Part shown: in pieces, positions 1 to 12,013 of the stretch
How positions within the stretch are numbered: position 1 is the first letter of the stretch
Layout: every line of letters starts with the position of its first letter
Assembly: GCA_026545765.1 (NCBI GenBank)
Contig: CM048839.1
Coordinates: 17,670,566-17,734,565 of the forward strand
DNA: 64,000 bases
Direction: 5' to 3'
From: Plantago major
Lineage: Eukaryota; Streptophyta; Magnoliopsida; Lamiales; Plantaginaceae
Made by a program: the position numbers and the translations under genes
Notes under the pieces: model-generated
Seen by the model: only the letters and a program-made list of their open reading frames with translations
Told to the model about the DNA's origin: nothing
Databases searched by the model: none

Positions 1-32
1 GAAGCAACAACTCGAATGGAGGTAAGGGCATT

Positions 33-764
33 TTGGGGAGTTCTCCGTTGAATCCTAATTCTCCTATTTTGGGGGAGTCTATTTCCGGCAGAATTGCTAG
101 TCATAATATCAGAAGAATTAATGGGAGTGATTTGAGGGATTCTGGTGAGATTGCGGATATACATGGGAAGAAGTTTGAAAATTTGAAAGAGAATAACAGT
201 AATATGGCGCGCGTGAATGGAGCAGACTTTTCTTCTATGAGTCAAACATCTTTGGACTTGGTTCTACTGGACACGCCTATAGCTGGACTGGATATGGACT
301 TGGAAGCCCAATTTGTTACCAACACCACCCTAGATATTACTAGCCCACACATCAAGCCCCCGAACCCAAACTCCCAGCCCATCACTCCTCTTTCTCAACC
401 CACTTTTCAGTTTACTCAGACCCAATTACCGCAGATTACTAAGGACACCAATTTATCCACGCCTAACCCATCCTCCCTCTTACCCTTCACATTTGGCCAG
501 CCTAACCCTTTACCTCTAGCTATCCAATTTCCTCCACCTAGCCCAGTACCAAAAACTCAACCAGCCAGCAAGGAGTTGGGCCACAAGAAAAGAGGTCGAC
601 CTATTGGATCAACGTCTAAGTTTAAGTCAGTTGGGCCTAAAGGCGGACAGAGAAAGATTGGGTTGAGTGATAGTGAACCACAGCAACATCAGAAGAGATT
701 ATGTATTGAGTATCAGAATGGACCAGAGGCGGGAGTTGCTAGGCAACCCCGCCTGTCCCAATGA
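33..764 (+). pseudogene. LINE ORF1 C-terminal part (gag-like)
   Basis: An open frame of 243 residues, probably open further upstream outside the window. It is rich in Pro, Ser, Thr and Gln in the middle and ends with a basic stretch containing KKRGRPIGS and a run of Lys, Arg and Gln, as in the C-terminal tails of plant LINE ORF1 nucleic-acid-binding proteins. No zinc knuckle is visible in this portion; it would lie upstream. The stop codon TGA at 762-764 overlaps the ATG of the ORF2 relic at 761 in the ATGA arrangement. Identification rests on position before ORF2 and composition, so the exact family is not fixed. Confidence 0.7.
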
Positions 765-3700
765 GTTGCTTGTCGTGGAACTATCAGGGATTGGGGAACC
801 CTTAGACAGTTCGAGCTCTTGGTGAGTTTATCCGTACTCATAACCCCAATCTCGTCTTTCTTATGGATACTCGTCTAGGAGATCATGGGATTGATAAGAT
901 TAAACGGAATTTAATTTTTTTGGGGTTTGTGTGCTTTCGATTGGTCGTCAAGTTGGCTTTGTTATGGACGAAGGATTCTGTGGTTGACGTGCAATCTTTT
1001 TCCCGTTATCACATTGATGCAAAAGTCACAAAGGTCGAATGTGATGAGATGTGGAGGGTCACGAGGTTTTATGGTGAACCAGTATAAGAGAACTATCACT
1101 TGGACTCTCCTTAAAAATCTGGCCCAGCAGTATAGTAGACCTTGGGTAGTGTTGGGAGATTATAACGAGGTCACTTCAAGTCTTGACAAAAAGGGAGGTC
1201 CACCCAATCCTGCTTGGAGACTTCGAAACATGAGAGAAACATTGGAGATCTGCAAGCTACAGGAGATAGATTTCGAGGGGTATCGATTTACTTGGGCAAA
1301 TAATAGAGAAGCAGATCGCTTTACTCAGCTGCGTCTTGACAAAGCAGCAGCGAATCTGGATTGGCGTGGGTTGTTTCTGATGGCTAAGGTACAACATCTC
1401 TCCACTCATAATTCCGACCATGCTGCCATTCTCTTGCGTCTCAGAGGAATTCGACCTCAGAGATTCCGTCATAATCGAAAACGATTTCGATTCGAGGCTA
1501 TGTGGTTGAAGGCCGATGATTATGCGGCTGTGGTGAGGGATAATTGGGATTCAGATTTGGATTTGTTAGCAAATGTGGATAATTGCCGAGTTGGGTTAAT
1601 GAATTGGGAGCAGGGATCGTTTGGCTCTGTTAAGAAGAAGGTTCGCGAATTGAAATTGGAAATCAAACACCTGCAGAAGCAAAATCAGTCTACTGAGGTC
1701 AGAAATATGCGCAGGGAGCTTAAAGTACAGTTAGAAATGATGTTGGATTGGGAGGAAATAATGTGGCAGCAACGAGCTAAACAACAGTGGTTAGCGGAGG
1801 CGACATATATACGAGGTTTTTTTCACTCTAGGGCCACCAGTCGGGCGAATCATAATTAGGTTTCAGAATTAATAGATGAGACTGGTAATCGGCAGAATGA
1901 TGTACAGGGGATGGGAGCTGTAGTAAATGCTTATTTCAGTGACATTTTCAAAACCAGAAGTCCTAGTGGCAGATATCGAGATGTTGTGAATACTATGGAG
2001 GCTCGAGTGGATCTGTGAATCAATCAGGAGCTCAACCGGGTGTTCACTCTAGACAATGTAAAACTTGACTGTTTGATATATATCCCCTTAAATCCCCTGG
2101 CCCTGATGGCATATCTGCTTTGTTTTACCAACATTTCTGGAATCTAGTTGGTCGTAATGTGATTAATTGTGCTTTGTCTTTGCTGAACGATAAATGCCTT
2201 GATCCTAAGCTCAATTACACCCACATTGTTCTTATTCCAAAGTGTAAAACACCAGTAAAGAGGTTAATCAGTGTCGACCCATAAGCCTCAGTAATGTCAT
2301 GTTTAAAATAGCCTCTAAGGCTACTACAAATAGACTGAAACCCCATATGAACTCCATTATTTTTTAGACCCAGTCGACTTTTGTCCCCAATATATTGATA
2401 ACTGATAATGTGCTTGTGTCTTATGAGGTTAATCATTTTTTAAAGCAAAAAACGAAGGGTAAAGATGTGTTTATGGCTTTAAAACTTGACAAAACTTGAC
2501 ATGAGTAAGGCTTATGACCGAGTCGAATGGACTTTTCTGAGACGAGTACTTGAGAGGTTAGGATTTTAGCAGCCCTTCATTGAGCTTATTATGTTGTGTG
2601 TTACCACTGTCTCTTATTCAGTTCTCTTGAATGGGATTTAGTTGGATCCAATGCAACCGGAGAGGGGGGATCCGTCAGGGAGATCCTCTCTTACCCTATC
2701 TCTTTCTGTTTGTGATTGAAGCTTTTAGTGCTCTCATTCGTGATGCTAGAGGCGCTTAGAGGGGTGGCTGTTACTCCTTGAGCACCTAGGATCTCTCACC
2801 TTCTCTTTGCCGACGATACTTTGATTTTCTGTCAGGCCACTAAAAATGCAGCTGTGGAGATTGTTAGCTTACTTCATAGATATAGCTTGGCCTCGGGTCA
2901 AGAGATTAATATGGATAAATCCACTATGGTCTTTAGTAGGAATGTGAGTAGGGATTGTGTGGACGAGGTGAAAGGGAGTTTACCAGTTCGTATAGTTGAT
3001 AAGCATGATAAATATTTGGGGCTCCCAACTGAGATGGGTAGATAAAAAAGAGAGGTGTTTGATTGGATGCGTGAGTGAGTTTAGCAGCGGGTTTAGGGGT
3101 ATGATAATAAGTTTCTTTCTCGAGCAGGTAAGGAAGTGCTTATCAAGGCAGTCATACAAGCCATTCCCACTTACGTAATGAGTTGTTTCAAACTCCCGGA
3201 GTTTCTTATTAGAGAGATTGAGTCTATTGTTGTGAGATTTTGGTGGGGTGGGGGGGGGGGGGGGGGGGTGGAAAAGATAGAAAAATCCATTGGATAAATT
3301 TGAACTCTCTTTGTGATTCTAAACGTGATGGTGGGATGGGCTTTAGAGATCTAAAATCTTTTAACCTTGCTATGCTAGGGAAACAAGTTTGGCGTGTTAT
3401 TAATTCTCCTAATGCCTTGTTGAGTCGAATTCTTAAAGCTAAATATTTTTCAAATTCTGATATTTTAGAGGCCACTTTGAAAGGTAACTCTTCTTTCACC
3501 TGGAAGAGTATGTTTGGGGCTATTGGTCTGGTTCGGCAAGGTGTTAGGTGGAGGATTGGGAATGGACGTAGTGTGGAGGTGATGACTGATCATTGGATTC
3601 CGAGAGAAACCTGTTTCAAGCCTATTACGCCTCATTTTTGTTGATTTAGAAGGTTGCTATGTAGCTAACTTTATTGATCATGAAGGGGGGGGGGGGGTTT

Positions 3701-4848
3701 GGAATGAGGAGCTCCTGCGCATTGTGTTCTGGGATGAAGATGTTGAACACATTCTGAAAATTCCTATTCCTGGGCATAATATGGATGATATGCGAGTTTG
3801 GCATTTTTCGAAACACGGGTATTACTCAGTTAAAAGCGCTTATCATTTAGCTCGTTCCATTACTGCTCACAATCAGGTTCACAGGTTGGGTTCGACCAGC
3901 TCTTCGACTTCTGAGGACTGGAATTGGGTTTGGCGTTTGAAGGTTCCAAATAAAATAAAATAAAATTTATGGCGAACTTTAAAACAAGCTGTCCCTGTTT
4001 TGATGACGTTGATTAAGAAAGGAATACTTACTGATTCCATTTATCCTGTGTGCAAGATTGATGATGAAACTATTATTCATTGTTTTAGAGATTGCTCTTT
4101 TGCTAGACTCTATTGGGCTTCTTCCCCATTGCCGTTCTCCATGATTTACTCTGTGGATACTACTTATATGCAATGGATTGTACAGGTGCGCAAAGCTTTG
4201 TCACAAGAGGATTTTTGCTTCTTTGTCACATCCTGCTGGAGTTTATGGAGTAACCGCAACAAGATTGTCCATGAATCCGTTGGGTATGATGCTATGGATG
4301 TTGTTCACTTTGTCCAGAATTATTTGGCACGCTATAAAGAAGCACAGACTGCATACTCGTGTCCTCGTCCACCAGAACAGGTTCAAGTTTGGTTTAAGCC
4401 ACCGGTGGGAACTTACAAAGTGAACTATGATGCTGCGTATTACATCCAGAGTACTATTGCCGTGGTTGGTGTGGTAATTCGCAACTGGGAAGGAAGTGTG
4501 GTTGGTTGGAAACGTTGCAACTCTGATCATGTCGCAAATGCTGAGTTTGCTGAAGCTTATGCTACCAAAACAGCGGTCCTTCTTGCATATGATTTCGATC
4601 TTCACCATGTCATATTTGAAGGCGACTGCTCCAATGTCGTGAAGGAACTTCAAGATCCTGGAGATTCTCTCTCTGCAATCGGAAATATTAATGAAGAAAC
4701 TAAGAATATTGCGATGTTTTTTCTTTCTGTTTCCTTTTTGTTTGCTAGATGTAGTGCTAATAAGTTGGCCCATGTTTTAGCCAAGTGTGTGGAGACTGAT
4801 AGTTTTGGCTACTCTTCGATTCCGGTTGCGAATCCTGATGTTTCTTGA
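761..4848 (+). pseudogene. LINE ORF2 pseudogene: endonuclease, reverse transcriptase, RNase H
   Basis: The relic starts at ATG 761 with the typical plant LINE opening (SCLSWNYQGLGNP), followed at once by a stop. Endonuclease: GDYNE at about 1159-1173 and SDHAAI near 1416-1433 are the catalytic Asp/Asn and His motifs. Reverse transcriptase: SPGPDG near 2090, the RPISL block near 2277, a RQGDP block near 2669, and the catalytic FADD at 2806-2817. A zinc-finger-like linker (CKIDDETIIHCF) lies near 4050. The C-terminal frame 4000-4848 is a plant RNase H (RVT_3) with the acidic residues in VNYDAAY, EFAEAY and FEGDCSN. At least six frame breaks or stops (for example near 803, 1087, 1857, 2018 and 3042) show long inactivity. 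This domain order is established for plant L1-like LINEs. Confidence 0.93.
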
Positions 4849-4891
4849 TTGATGAATGAAAGTTGATATTTTCTAAAAAAAAAAAAAAAAA

Positions 4892-6300
4892 GCTACTTGA
4901 TCAATTGGAATATAGTTTTTTTTTATCGATACTGTTATGAGTAATTATGCCATGCATGCATCATTGGTATGGTATTTGACCCGTCAAAATGTATCATATC
5001 TCGTATATCTCGTAAAGGTGTGTAAAGGTGTGTATTTAATTATTCCCATATGTGAGTTGGGGAAGTATTACAGTCATGGGAAATGTAACATGTTGTGAAA
5101 AATTCAAATTGCTAAAGTTCAAATGTAATGGGACATTTTGTGAAAAGTGCAATTTATGGCGAATTTTACATAAAGCTGAAAATATACTTCTATTAACTCA
5201 GCTCTAGATAGGTAGTACTAGTATATAAAATTTCATCAGTAAACTAAGGACCAAACTAAATGTGTCGATTGAAGAACAGAGTTTATTAAAGGTTAATTAA
5301 ACAGTATGTAGACCAAGATTGTATAGCTAATTAAATCAACTAGCTATTATTACTAGAAAAATTATTTATTGATTTTGCCCTTCAATAATTCAATTTGCTG
5401 GGAAATTATGGCAATGTAGACTTTTTGTTTCCATTAAATGAAATCAAACTAGCCGGCCATGAAATGCAAGTTATGCAACCATGAATAAAGACATACAAAT
5501 ACATAAACTGATAAAATCCATAATTAAAACCTAAGGTTATAGATTCAATTTTCCAAAACAAATGACATTTTACATCACTAATTAATTATTAAGTCGCAGT
5601 ACCCAGCAGATATGTAACTTCTAAAAGTTAATACAAACTATTTATGTTTTGACAACAACTTAGTAATTTTGAAAGGGGGAAAAAGCATGCAATATGTCTG
5701 CAATATTTTCTTTTAGTACTATTTGGTAGTTGTGGTTTAAAATTGTATAGTGGACAACTTGTGATTTAATTTTTTTTTAAAGAGAAATGAAAAGAAAAGA
5801 AAAGAAAAACATTCTTCTATCAGCAAAATGAATTATTCTGAAACAAAGATCATGGATGGTGAAGTGCCTTTAAAAAACATTTAATTACATAATAATGGTT
5901 GAACTTATGACTCCCCACCTACAAAGCAACTAATATAATAAGCACCCATATAATTTATTTATGAACATATGCATAAAAAAAAGTAGTTACAAACATCATT
6001 TTCATTATCATCATTGGCATGATATCAATTCTCAAACTTATATATATTTAAAATTGTGTAAATAGTCCGCATCAATATTAATCCAGTTAATAATAATAAA
6101 TCCAAGATAAAATTTTGGAAGGGACCTTTGTTATTCAAAATCGATATTATTAAGTATACGTATAATATATTAAACACTATTAATAACGCATTTGGAATAA
6201 TAAATTCCTAATAATTCTGGTTATAATGTTAATAATGTAGCGATGTAAATGAAAATAGTGGTATTCATTAAAATAATAGGAATATAGTGTCAAAAGGACC
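4892..6300. other. Intergenic, AT-rich, no gene seen
   Basis: AT-rich spacer between the LINE tail and the CASPL5C promoter. It contains a GAAAAGAAAA-type purine run near 5785-5811 and scattered AT repeats. No long reading frame and no recognisable domain was found. The last few hundred bases probably hold the promoter of the downstream gene, but I could not pick out a convincing TATA box. Confidence 0.6.
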
Positions 6301-6604
6301 AAAAGAGTAGTCTGTCTTGCGTTGCGTTTAGCCATTATTCCGCACCGTCTGTTTTTGTCTTCCCATTTACAATTCCATCTCAAGCAAGCCACTGATTTTC
6401 CCTTTCAATTTAAACCCCAAAACCAACGAATATTCCAACGCCCTTTTTGTGTGTGTGTTTTGCATCTTTTTATTTTCTTAATTAATGTTATGTGCTGGAG
6501 AGCATAGAGCTAAATGGCTATGAGAAAGAAGCAGCAGCTGCTCTGTCATCATCAACAAGAAAGATTGAATCTTTATTGTTTTTTTCTTGTTATGTTTGGA
6601 TGAC

Positions 6605-8021
6605 ATGGAAGAATTGCCTGGTTCTCTCGGTACAAGTGCTAGCTTGGCCCTCAGATTGGGACAAGCTATTTTCGCTGTTGCCTCTTTGCTTTTCATGTGC
6701 TTGGATATTGAATTCTACAGTTACACTGCTTTCTGGTAATTTCTTTTACTTTCAAGATTCTACCTTTTCTGCTTAATTGCTTCATTCTTGTTTGGCTTGA
6801 TCATGCTCTCGTATTTGTGAGTTGAGTACTAGTTACTGAGTAAGTGTTTGGTACCGAGGTAAAATGTGAGTTGAGCAAAAAATTAGGTGTTTTTAACTTA
6901 GTTTTACGGTTTTTAGTTCTTAGCCAAACACTATTGATTCTTAGAGAACATGTACCTTTTGTGAATTGGTTGATTCTTTGTTTGGATTCTTCCTGGTTTA
7001 CATATGTATAGGTAATGGTTCAGTCATAAGTGTGTTAATTGATATGTGTAGGTAAATGTTAAGTGTGTGTCTTGAGGTCTAAATTAGGTGAATTAATAAT
7101 GAGTTACAGAAGTGGTTAAGTTCTAGGTATGATTGTGTGAGATTACATCCAACAGACACTTGCTAATTGTGGAGTTGGGTTGAGCTGATCATCAGGATCA
7201 CAAAAGTTCATTTCTTTCTTTTGGTTTTCTGTCGGTGTTAAGTGTGATCAATTTAGTTGGTTGGTGACAGCTACAGTTTTTGGCATGTTTAGAGCATCTT
7301 TCAATGGAATTATTGAATTCCAGGATACTGTATGACTATAATTATTGGACAGAAGGAAAAAATTATGTAGCAACAAAAATTGAACAGAATTTCAAGTCCC
7401 TTCGACCTGTGTTAGTAATTTCGAAATTGAGTCTTTAATGAACAAGGGAGTGAGGAACGCGTTCGCTTCTGCTTACATGCTTGATTATGTAGATATGAAG
7501 AACAGAAGAAGTATGTTGGTCTTTTGTCAAGTTTATGAATGTATGGAATTGTACTCTTATATGGAGAACATAAGACATTTGAACTCTTTGTTTGAGCAGC
7601 TTCTTGGTTACAATTATGGGCTTGGTGATTCCATGGAGTCTCACGTTGGCGGTAGTAGATGTGTTCTCTGTTTTCGTCAAACGTCCAGCTCGCCAACCTG
7701 GGATACTTTCGTTAGTCGTTGTAGGAGATTGGGTAAGCTGCGTTTTTATGGAATGCCATACTTACGCTTAACATATTTTCATGTATCTAGTTGTCTAAAG
7801 TAGATTTTGTTGTGTATATTCACTTGTAGATCCTATCGTTTCTGTCACTCGCTGCATCTTGCTCAACTGCAAGTGTGACGAATCTCTTGCTTGCTGCTGG
7901 AGGATTTTGTACACAGAAACTATGCACAAGATATCAACTCTCCGCGGCTATGGCCTTCCTGTCTTGGTTTCTGTGTTTCGCCTCGTCCCTCTTCAACCTT
8001 TGGCTCCTTCCTTCCATGTAG
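6605..8021 (+). CDS. CASPL5C: CASP-like membrane protein, 5C subgroup (three exons, 151 aa)
   Basis: Joined exons 6605-6735, 7600-7732 and 7830-8021 (introns GT..AG) give 151 residues ending at TAG 8019-8021. The product is a four-helix CASP-like (DUF588/MARVEL-related) protein; membrane segments lie at about 14-34, 41-63, 79-101 and 123-147. It has the family's Arg in helix 1 (RLGQ, residues 17-20) and Asp in helix 3 (VVVGDW, 83-88). The start MEELPGSLGTSASLALRLG, the segment MGLVIPWSLTLAVVD and the end LFNLWLLPSM are characteristic of CASPL5C rather than 5B. Founding CASPs build the Casparian strip scaffold; the role of 5C members is poorly known, so only plasma-membrane location is inferred. 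Exons join without loss of frame, so the gene looks intact. A 5' UTR with short upstream ATGs (for example 6492) precedes the start, and a poly(A) signal AATAAA is at 8135-8140. Confidence 0.93.
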
Positions 8022-8640
8022 CAGTCTCTGGATATATATAGAAGTTAAAACTAGGAATTACCACCATAAAGATTTTGTTGTCTTAGAACAGGTAGTTATA
8101 GTCTTGTGTATAGACAATTGTCCATGAAATTTGTAATAAAAGGGGTTGAAAGAAATCACATGGCTTGTTAATTTCATGTTTCTTCAAGAAAACCAAATTG
8201 GTTTTGAACTACTTTTCAATTATGTAGGTTTAAAGAATCTTGAAGTGGCTCAAACAGGTGAATTGATCCTTCTTTGGACAGGGGAATGAAGTCAATGAAC
8301 ATTTCACTTCCTGGACACATTACCGGACACACACCATGTGTCTGCCTGCTATTTGAAAAGGTGATTTTCCATATAAGTATGAAATAAAGGACTCACTCCT
8401 TACCGGATTGAACTTCCCCTGGCCCGGAGACAAGTTTTAAAAGAAGATGAATAAGGTTGGAGAAATATTGAATAAATCAGAAATGAAGCTCGAAACGAAA
8501 TATAAGTTTAATTACCGGTGAATCCGGCAACACTTCAATTGGCTCTTTTGAAAAATGCACTACTAGTAGTGTAATTTTAAAAAGAGGTAATTGAGATCAT
8601 TGTGAAATGTCCTCATTGTCTTTAAAATGCTACTCCCCAT
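8022..8640. other. 3' UTR and spacer after CASPL5C
   Basis: Holds the presumed 3' UTR of the CASP-like gene with the AATAAA at 8135-8140 and GT-rich sequence after it. The remainder to about 8640 is ordinary AT-rich spacer with no reading frame of note. Confidence 0.55.
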
Positions 8641-9055
8641 CCCGCTAACCTATGACACCATTATTATTATTTTTATGTACGTTCCATCAATATAGCCACT
8701 TTACTGAATATCAAAAAATTAAATACTACTACTATCCACTATTACTTTTATGGTCCATTATTTGTCTCTCATATTTTTTCATTATTTTATAATTTCTTTC
8801 GGTTATCTCTCATACTTTTTCATTATTTTATAAAAAATAATTTGTTTATCTCTCGTACTTTCTCCATTCTTTACCATTTCTCTAATTTCTTAAAACCAAC
8901 ACTGAAAAGAAAGTGGACTAACGAATGTATTTGATCAAATTACCCTTTGGTTATCTCTCGTACTTTCTCCATTCTTTACCATTTCTCTATTTTCTTAAAA
9001 CCAGCACTGAAAATAAAGTGGACTAACGAATATATTTGATCAAATTACCCTTACA
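8640..9055. repeat. Rearranged Stowaway-like MITE sequence with a 105-bp tandem duplication
   Basis: A left end resembling a Stowaway terminus (TA followed by CTCCCCATCCCGC) is followed by TCTCTCATACTTTT-type interior sequence shared with the intact MITE at 10075-10334. The 3' half is duplicated in tandem: 8844-8948 and 8949-9053 are nearly identical, each ending with AAAGTGGACTAACGAAT and then ATTTGATCAAATTACCC. No matching right terminus was found, so the copy is truncated or rearranged. Confidence 0.65.
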
Positions 9056-10072
9056 CTTATATTGTTTCAACCCGTTTTGAATTACCTATCAATTTCCTCT
9101 CCGATGATGAGTTTGCTAAATATTTGAGGTTGGAGCGATATGATTTTTCGAGCTTGAAGAAAAACATGTTTTTTACCATAAGTTAACTTGATGGTATATA
9201 ACAATCAAACCAATATATATTGAAAATTCCGTGTATACATTTTTTTTAATAACAGCATACTACTATCTTTTAAGTTTCATAGCTAGCTGTTCAAGGTAAT
9301 GACACGTCAAATGTTTTAGTACTGTGGATGAGGGGAGATTGATTGGTATAGAACTAAAGTTCAGAAAATCGGGTTAAAAACACTTAAATTTTCATAAAAC
9401 TCAATGGTTTAATTCTATAAATGTTTGATGTGATATTTTTTTAGAATTTAATACTATCTAGCATATATGCACAATCAATAATCAATACTAAATTAATTTA
9501 TTAATTGAATATTTATCGAAAAACCATAAGACTTTTATATCGTAACACTTCATTTGAAGCTTTGGAAACGCTTACTTTGCATGGTTTAAGGGAAAATTGA
9601 AGGAAATGAATAGGTTTTAAAGGAAAATATACTTTTCCATGTTCCTTTCAATGAAAAATTCAAAAAGAAAAATGTAGTAAAAAGTAGATTGATTTTCTCC
9701 GAACATTTGGTTTATCAATCAACTCATGTTCGGAGAAAATCAATCAATTGTTTGATGTGAAATCGGACACATGAATTTAGATTTGAAATCCATTAATTTC
9801 ATTAGTGGCTCGTTGGGTGTGATCTTTATGCCTTTTTGCCAATTTCTATCCCGGCAACAATATATAATAGTACTGTACTAACCTAGAATGTGTCCAATTT
9901 AATCCAATTCACCCATGGTTATAAGTATATAATTTTTTTTCTTCCTATTTCCAATCCGCTAACACTCCGTTCAAGTATCACAATTTGATTCTATCTTTTT
10001 GACAAAATGAGATGATAAATGATTGGTACCGATAAGGTAATTGGATATTTGTATTTGAGAGCCGGTAAGTTA
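9056..10072. other. Intergenic spacer, no gene seen
   Basis: AT-rich spacer. One short inverted pair is visible: TTGATTTTCTCCGAACAT near 9690-9707 and ATGTTCGGAGAAAATCAA near 9726-9743, which could fold as a hairpin of about 18 bp with an 18-base loop. No coding potential was recognised. Confidence 0.55.
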
Positions 10073-10074
10073 TA

Positions 10075-10334
10075 CTCCATCCCTCCGTCTCGTGAATCTA
10101 GTCTTATATTCCTTTTTATGAACGTCTCACGAATCTAATCCAGTTACAAAATAGCAAAAAAGTACACCGACTAACTCTATCTCTTACTTTTTCTATTATT
10201 TATCATTATACATCTTATCTCTCATACTTTTTCCATTCTTTATCAGTTTTCTCCTCAACAACAAACAATAAACAATTAAATTTATTAAAAAAGTGCCGAA
10301 AAGAAACCGGACTAGATTCACGTGACGGAGGGAG
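10075..10334. mobile_element. Stowaway-type MITE (260 bp) with TA target duplication
   Basis: The left end CTCCATCCCTCCGTCTCGTG and the reverse complement of the right end, CTCCCTCCGTCACGTGAATC, are imperfect terminal inverted repeats extending through GAATCTAGTC. TA flanks both ends (10073-10074 and 10335-10336), the target duplication of Tc1/mariner-type Stowaway elements. There is no coding capacity. Confidence 0.9.
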
Positions 10335-10492
10335 TATCATATCATTCGGATACAAACCTACGGATATCACCACAGTTTTAAGTTTGCCACCTGCCCCCAC
10401 CATTTTGAATAATTGCATTCTTTCCTTTGAATTTTAGCTAGGCTTTTTAATTGCAAGACCAGAAATTACCAGTCTGGTAGACAAATTAAGCA

Positions 10493-12013
10493 ATGCTTTT
10501 TAAATTCCCAGAACATTTAACTAATCTTTCCCGCCATATATCCACTCTCAGCTCTTCTTCTTCTTCTTCAGACCAAAACCTCTGTTTCTTGATCGAGAAA
10601 TGTTGTTCCAGAAACCAATTCAGAACCCTTCACGCCCAAATCATCGTCCAGGGCCTATTCACCAACTCCATCTCTCTCACCAGACTCATTTCCACCCTTT
10701 CACTTTCCCCTTATGGAGATCTCTCAACTACGCATATACGACCTGTTCGACACAATTCCTCAACCGAATCGGCAGATGTTCAATAGCTTGATTAGGGCGT
10801 ATTCTTCCAGAAAGTACTCCCGAGAGACGGTGTTGCTTTACAGGAGAATGGTTTGCTTAGGTATTTTTCCGAACAAGTTTACCAATCCGTTTGTGCAGAA
10901 AGCTTGTGCATTTTTTAAAGGATCACTTTGAAGGTGCTTCGGTCCACGCACATGCTGAGAAACTCGGGTTTTTGGAGTCAGATGTGCGTGCGCAGAATGG
11001 AGTTGTTAATTTCTATGTTGGTTGTGGCAAGATCGTATTGCGGAGAAGTCTTTGATTGTATTGCGGTCAAGACAATAGTGTCTTGGAACTCAATGATTGG
11101 TGGGTATGCGAGAGTTAGTAATTTTGAAGGAGGCGTTTAATCTGTTTTCCACGATGAGGGACGAAGGGTTGGAGCTTGATGGGCATACTTTTGTTCATTT
11201 GCTTTCAGTTTGTTCAGAGATTCAGAATGTGGAAATGGGTATATTTGTTCATTGGTATATTGAAATTAATGGGATCACTGTTGATGTTTATGTGCAAAAT
11301 GTGCTTCTTGATATGTATGCCAAGGGTGGGAAATTATCGACAAATAGTTTGTTGTTTAACATAATGGTCGATAAGAATGTTATTTCGTGGACTTCCATGA
11401 TTACAACATGTGCCAAACATGGACTCGTTGATTTAGCATGGGATACTTTTAACAAAATGCCCATGAGGAATGTTGTTTCGTGGAATTCCATGATGTCATG
11501 TTATCTCTAGAGCTGTTTTACAAAATGTGTGATTCTGGTGTGGTTCCTGATGAGATCACTACCGTAACCTGTGTTGTGTCTGCTTGTAGCCAACTCGGAG
11601 ATTTAGCTACAGGAAAGAAGTTGCACAGTTATATTCTTGACTATAGAGTGAAACCTACTATCACTCTCTACAATTCTCTTTTGGACATGTATGCAAAATG
11701 TGGTTCAACTGAAGCTGCACATGAAATCTTTCTTAACATGCCAGAGAATAATCTTGTCTCATGGAATACTATAATTAATGCTCTTGCACAACATGGTTCC
11801 AGATACAGGGCTATCGAAGTATTTCAGTAAATGGAAGATAGAGGGGTAAAGCCTGATGCAGTCACTTTCAACGGCTTACTCTCAGCTTGTTATCATTGCA
11901 GTCTTATTGAATTAGGGAGATACTTCTTCAACAAGATGCGAGATGTATATAAAGTACCTTACGACATTGAGCATTATACGACTTTGCTTCTTGCTTATAT
12001 TTTCCAAGGTTAG
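10493..12013 (+). pseudogene. PLS-class pentatricopeptide repeat protein, frameshifted relic
   Basis: Frames at 10493-10786, 10713-10931, 10928-11140, 11097-11510, 11480-11830 and 11831-12013 together read as one PPR protein: an N-terminus with a Ser-rich stretch and FLIEKCCSRNQFRTLHAQII, then repeated PPR units such as RQMFNSLIRAYSSRK, KTIVSWNSMIGGYARV, NVISWTSMITTCAKHG, NVVSWNSMMSCY, PTITLYNSLLDMYAKCG, NLVSWNTIINALAQHG and PDAVTFNGLLSAC. These are the alternating P, L and S motifs of organelle RNA-binding proteins. Several frameshifts and one in-frame stop (11828-11830) break it, and no E or DYW C-terminal domain is recognised after 12013. Introns are unlikely because this family is mostly intronless and the breaks fall inside repeats. 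In a live relative the product would go to mitochondria or plastids for RNA editing or processing. Confidence 0.88.

Larger units (their letters stand above)
1..4891 (+). mobile_element. Degenerate non-LTR retrotransposon (plant LINE), 5' end outside the window
   Basis: The order of parts is that of a plant LINE with a C-terminal RNase H: the end of ORF1, then endonuclease, reverse transcriptase, zinc-binding linker and RNase H, then a short 3' UTR and a 17-base A tract at 4875-4891. All coding parts are broken by stops and frameshifts, so the copy is dead. Such elements insert by target-primed reverse transcription, which explains the 3' A tail. The target duplication cannot be checked because the 5' end lies before base 1. 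Two long G tracts (about 3249-3269 and 3686-3697) interrupt the coding frame and may be real slippage or assembly error. Confidence 0.93.

Noticed and set aside
7438..7803. 121-residue plus-strand frame in the CASPL5C locus
   Set aside because: It runs across an intron and reads exon 2 in the wrong frame; the spliced model explains the region.
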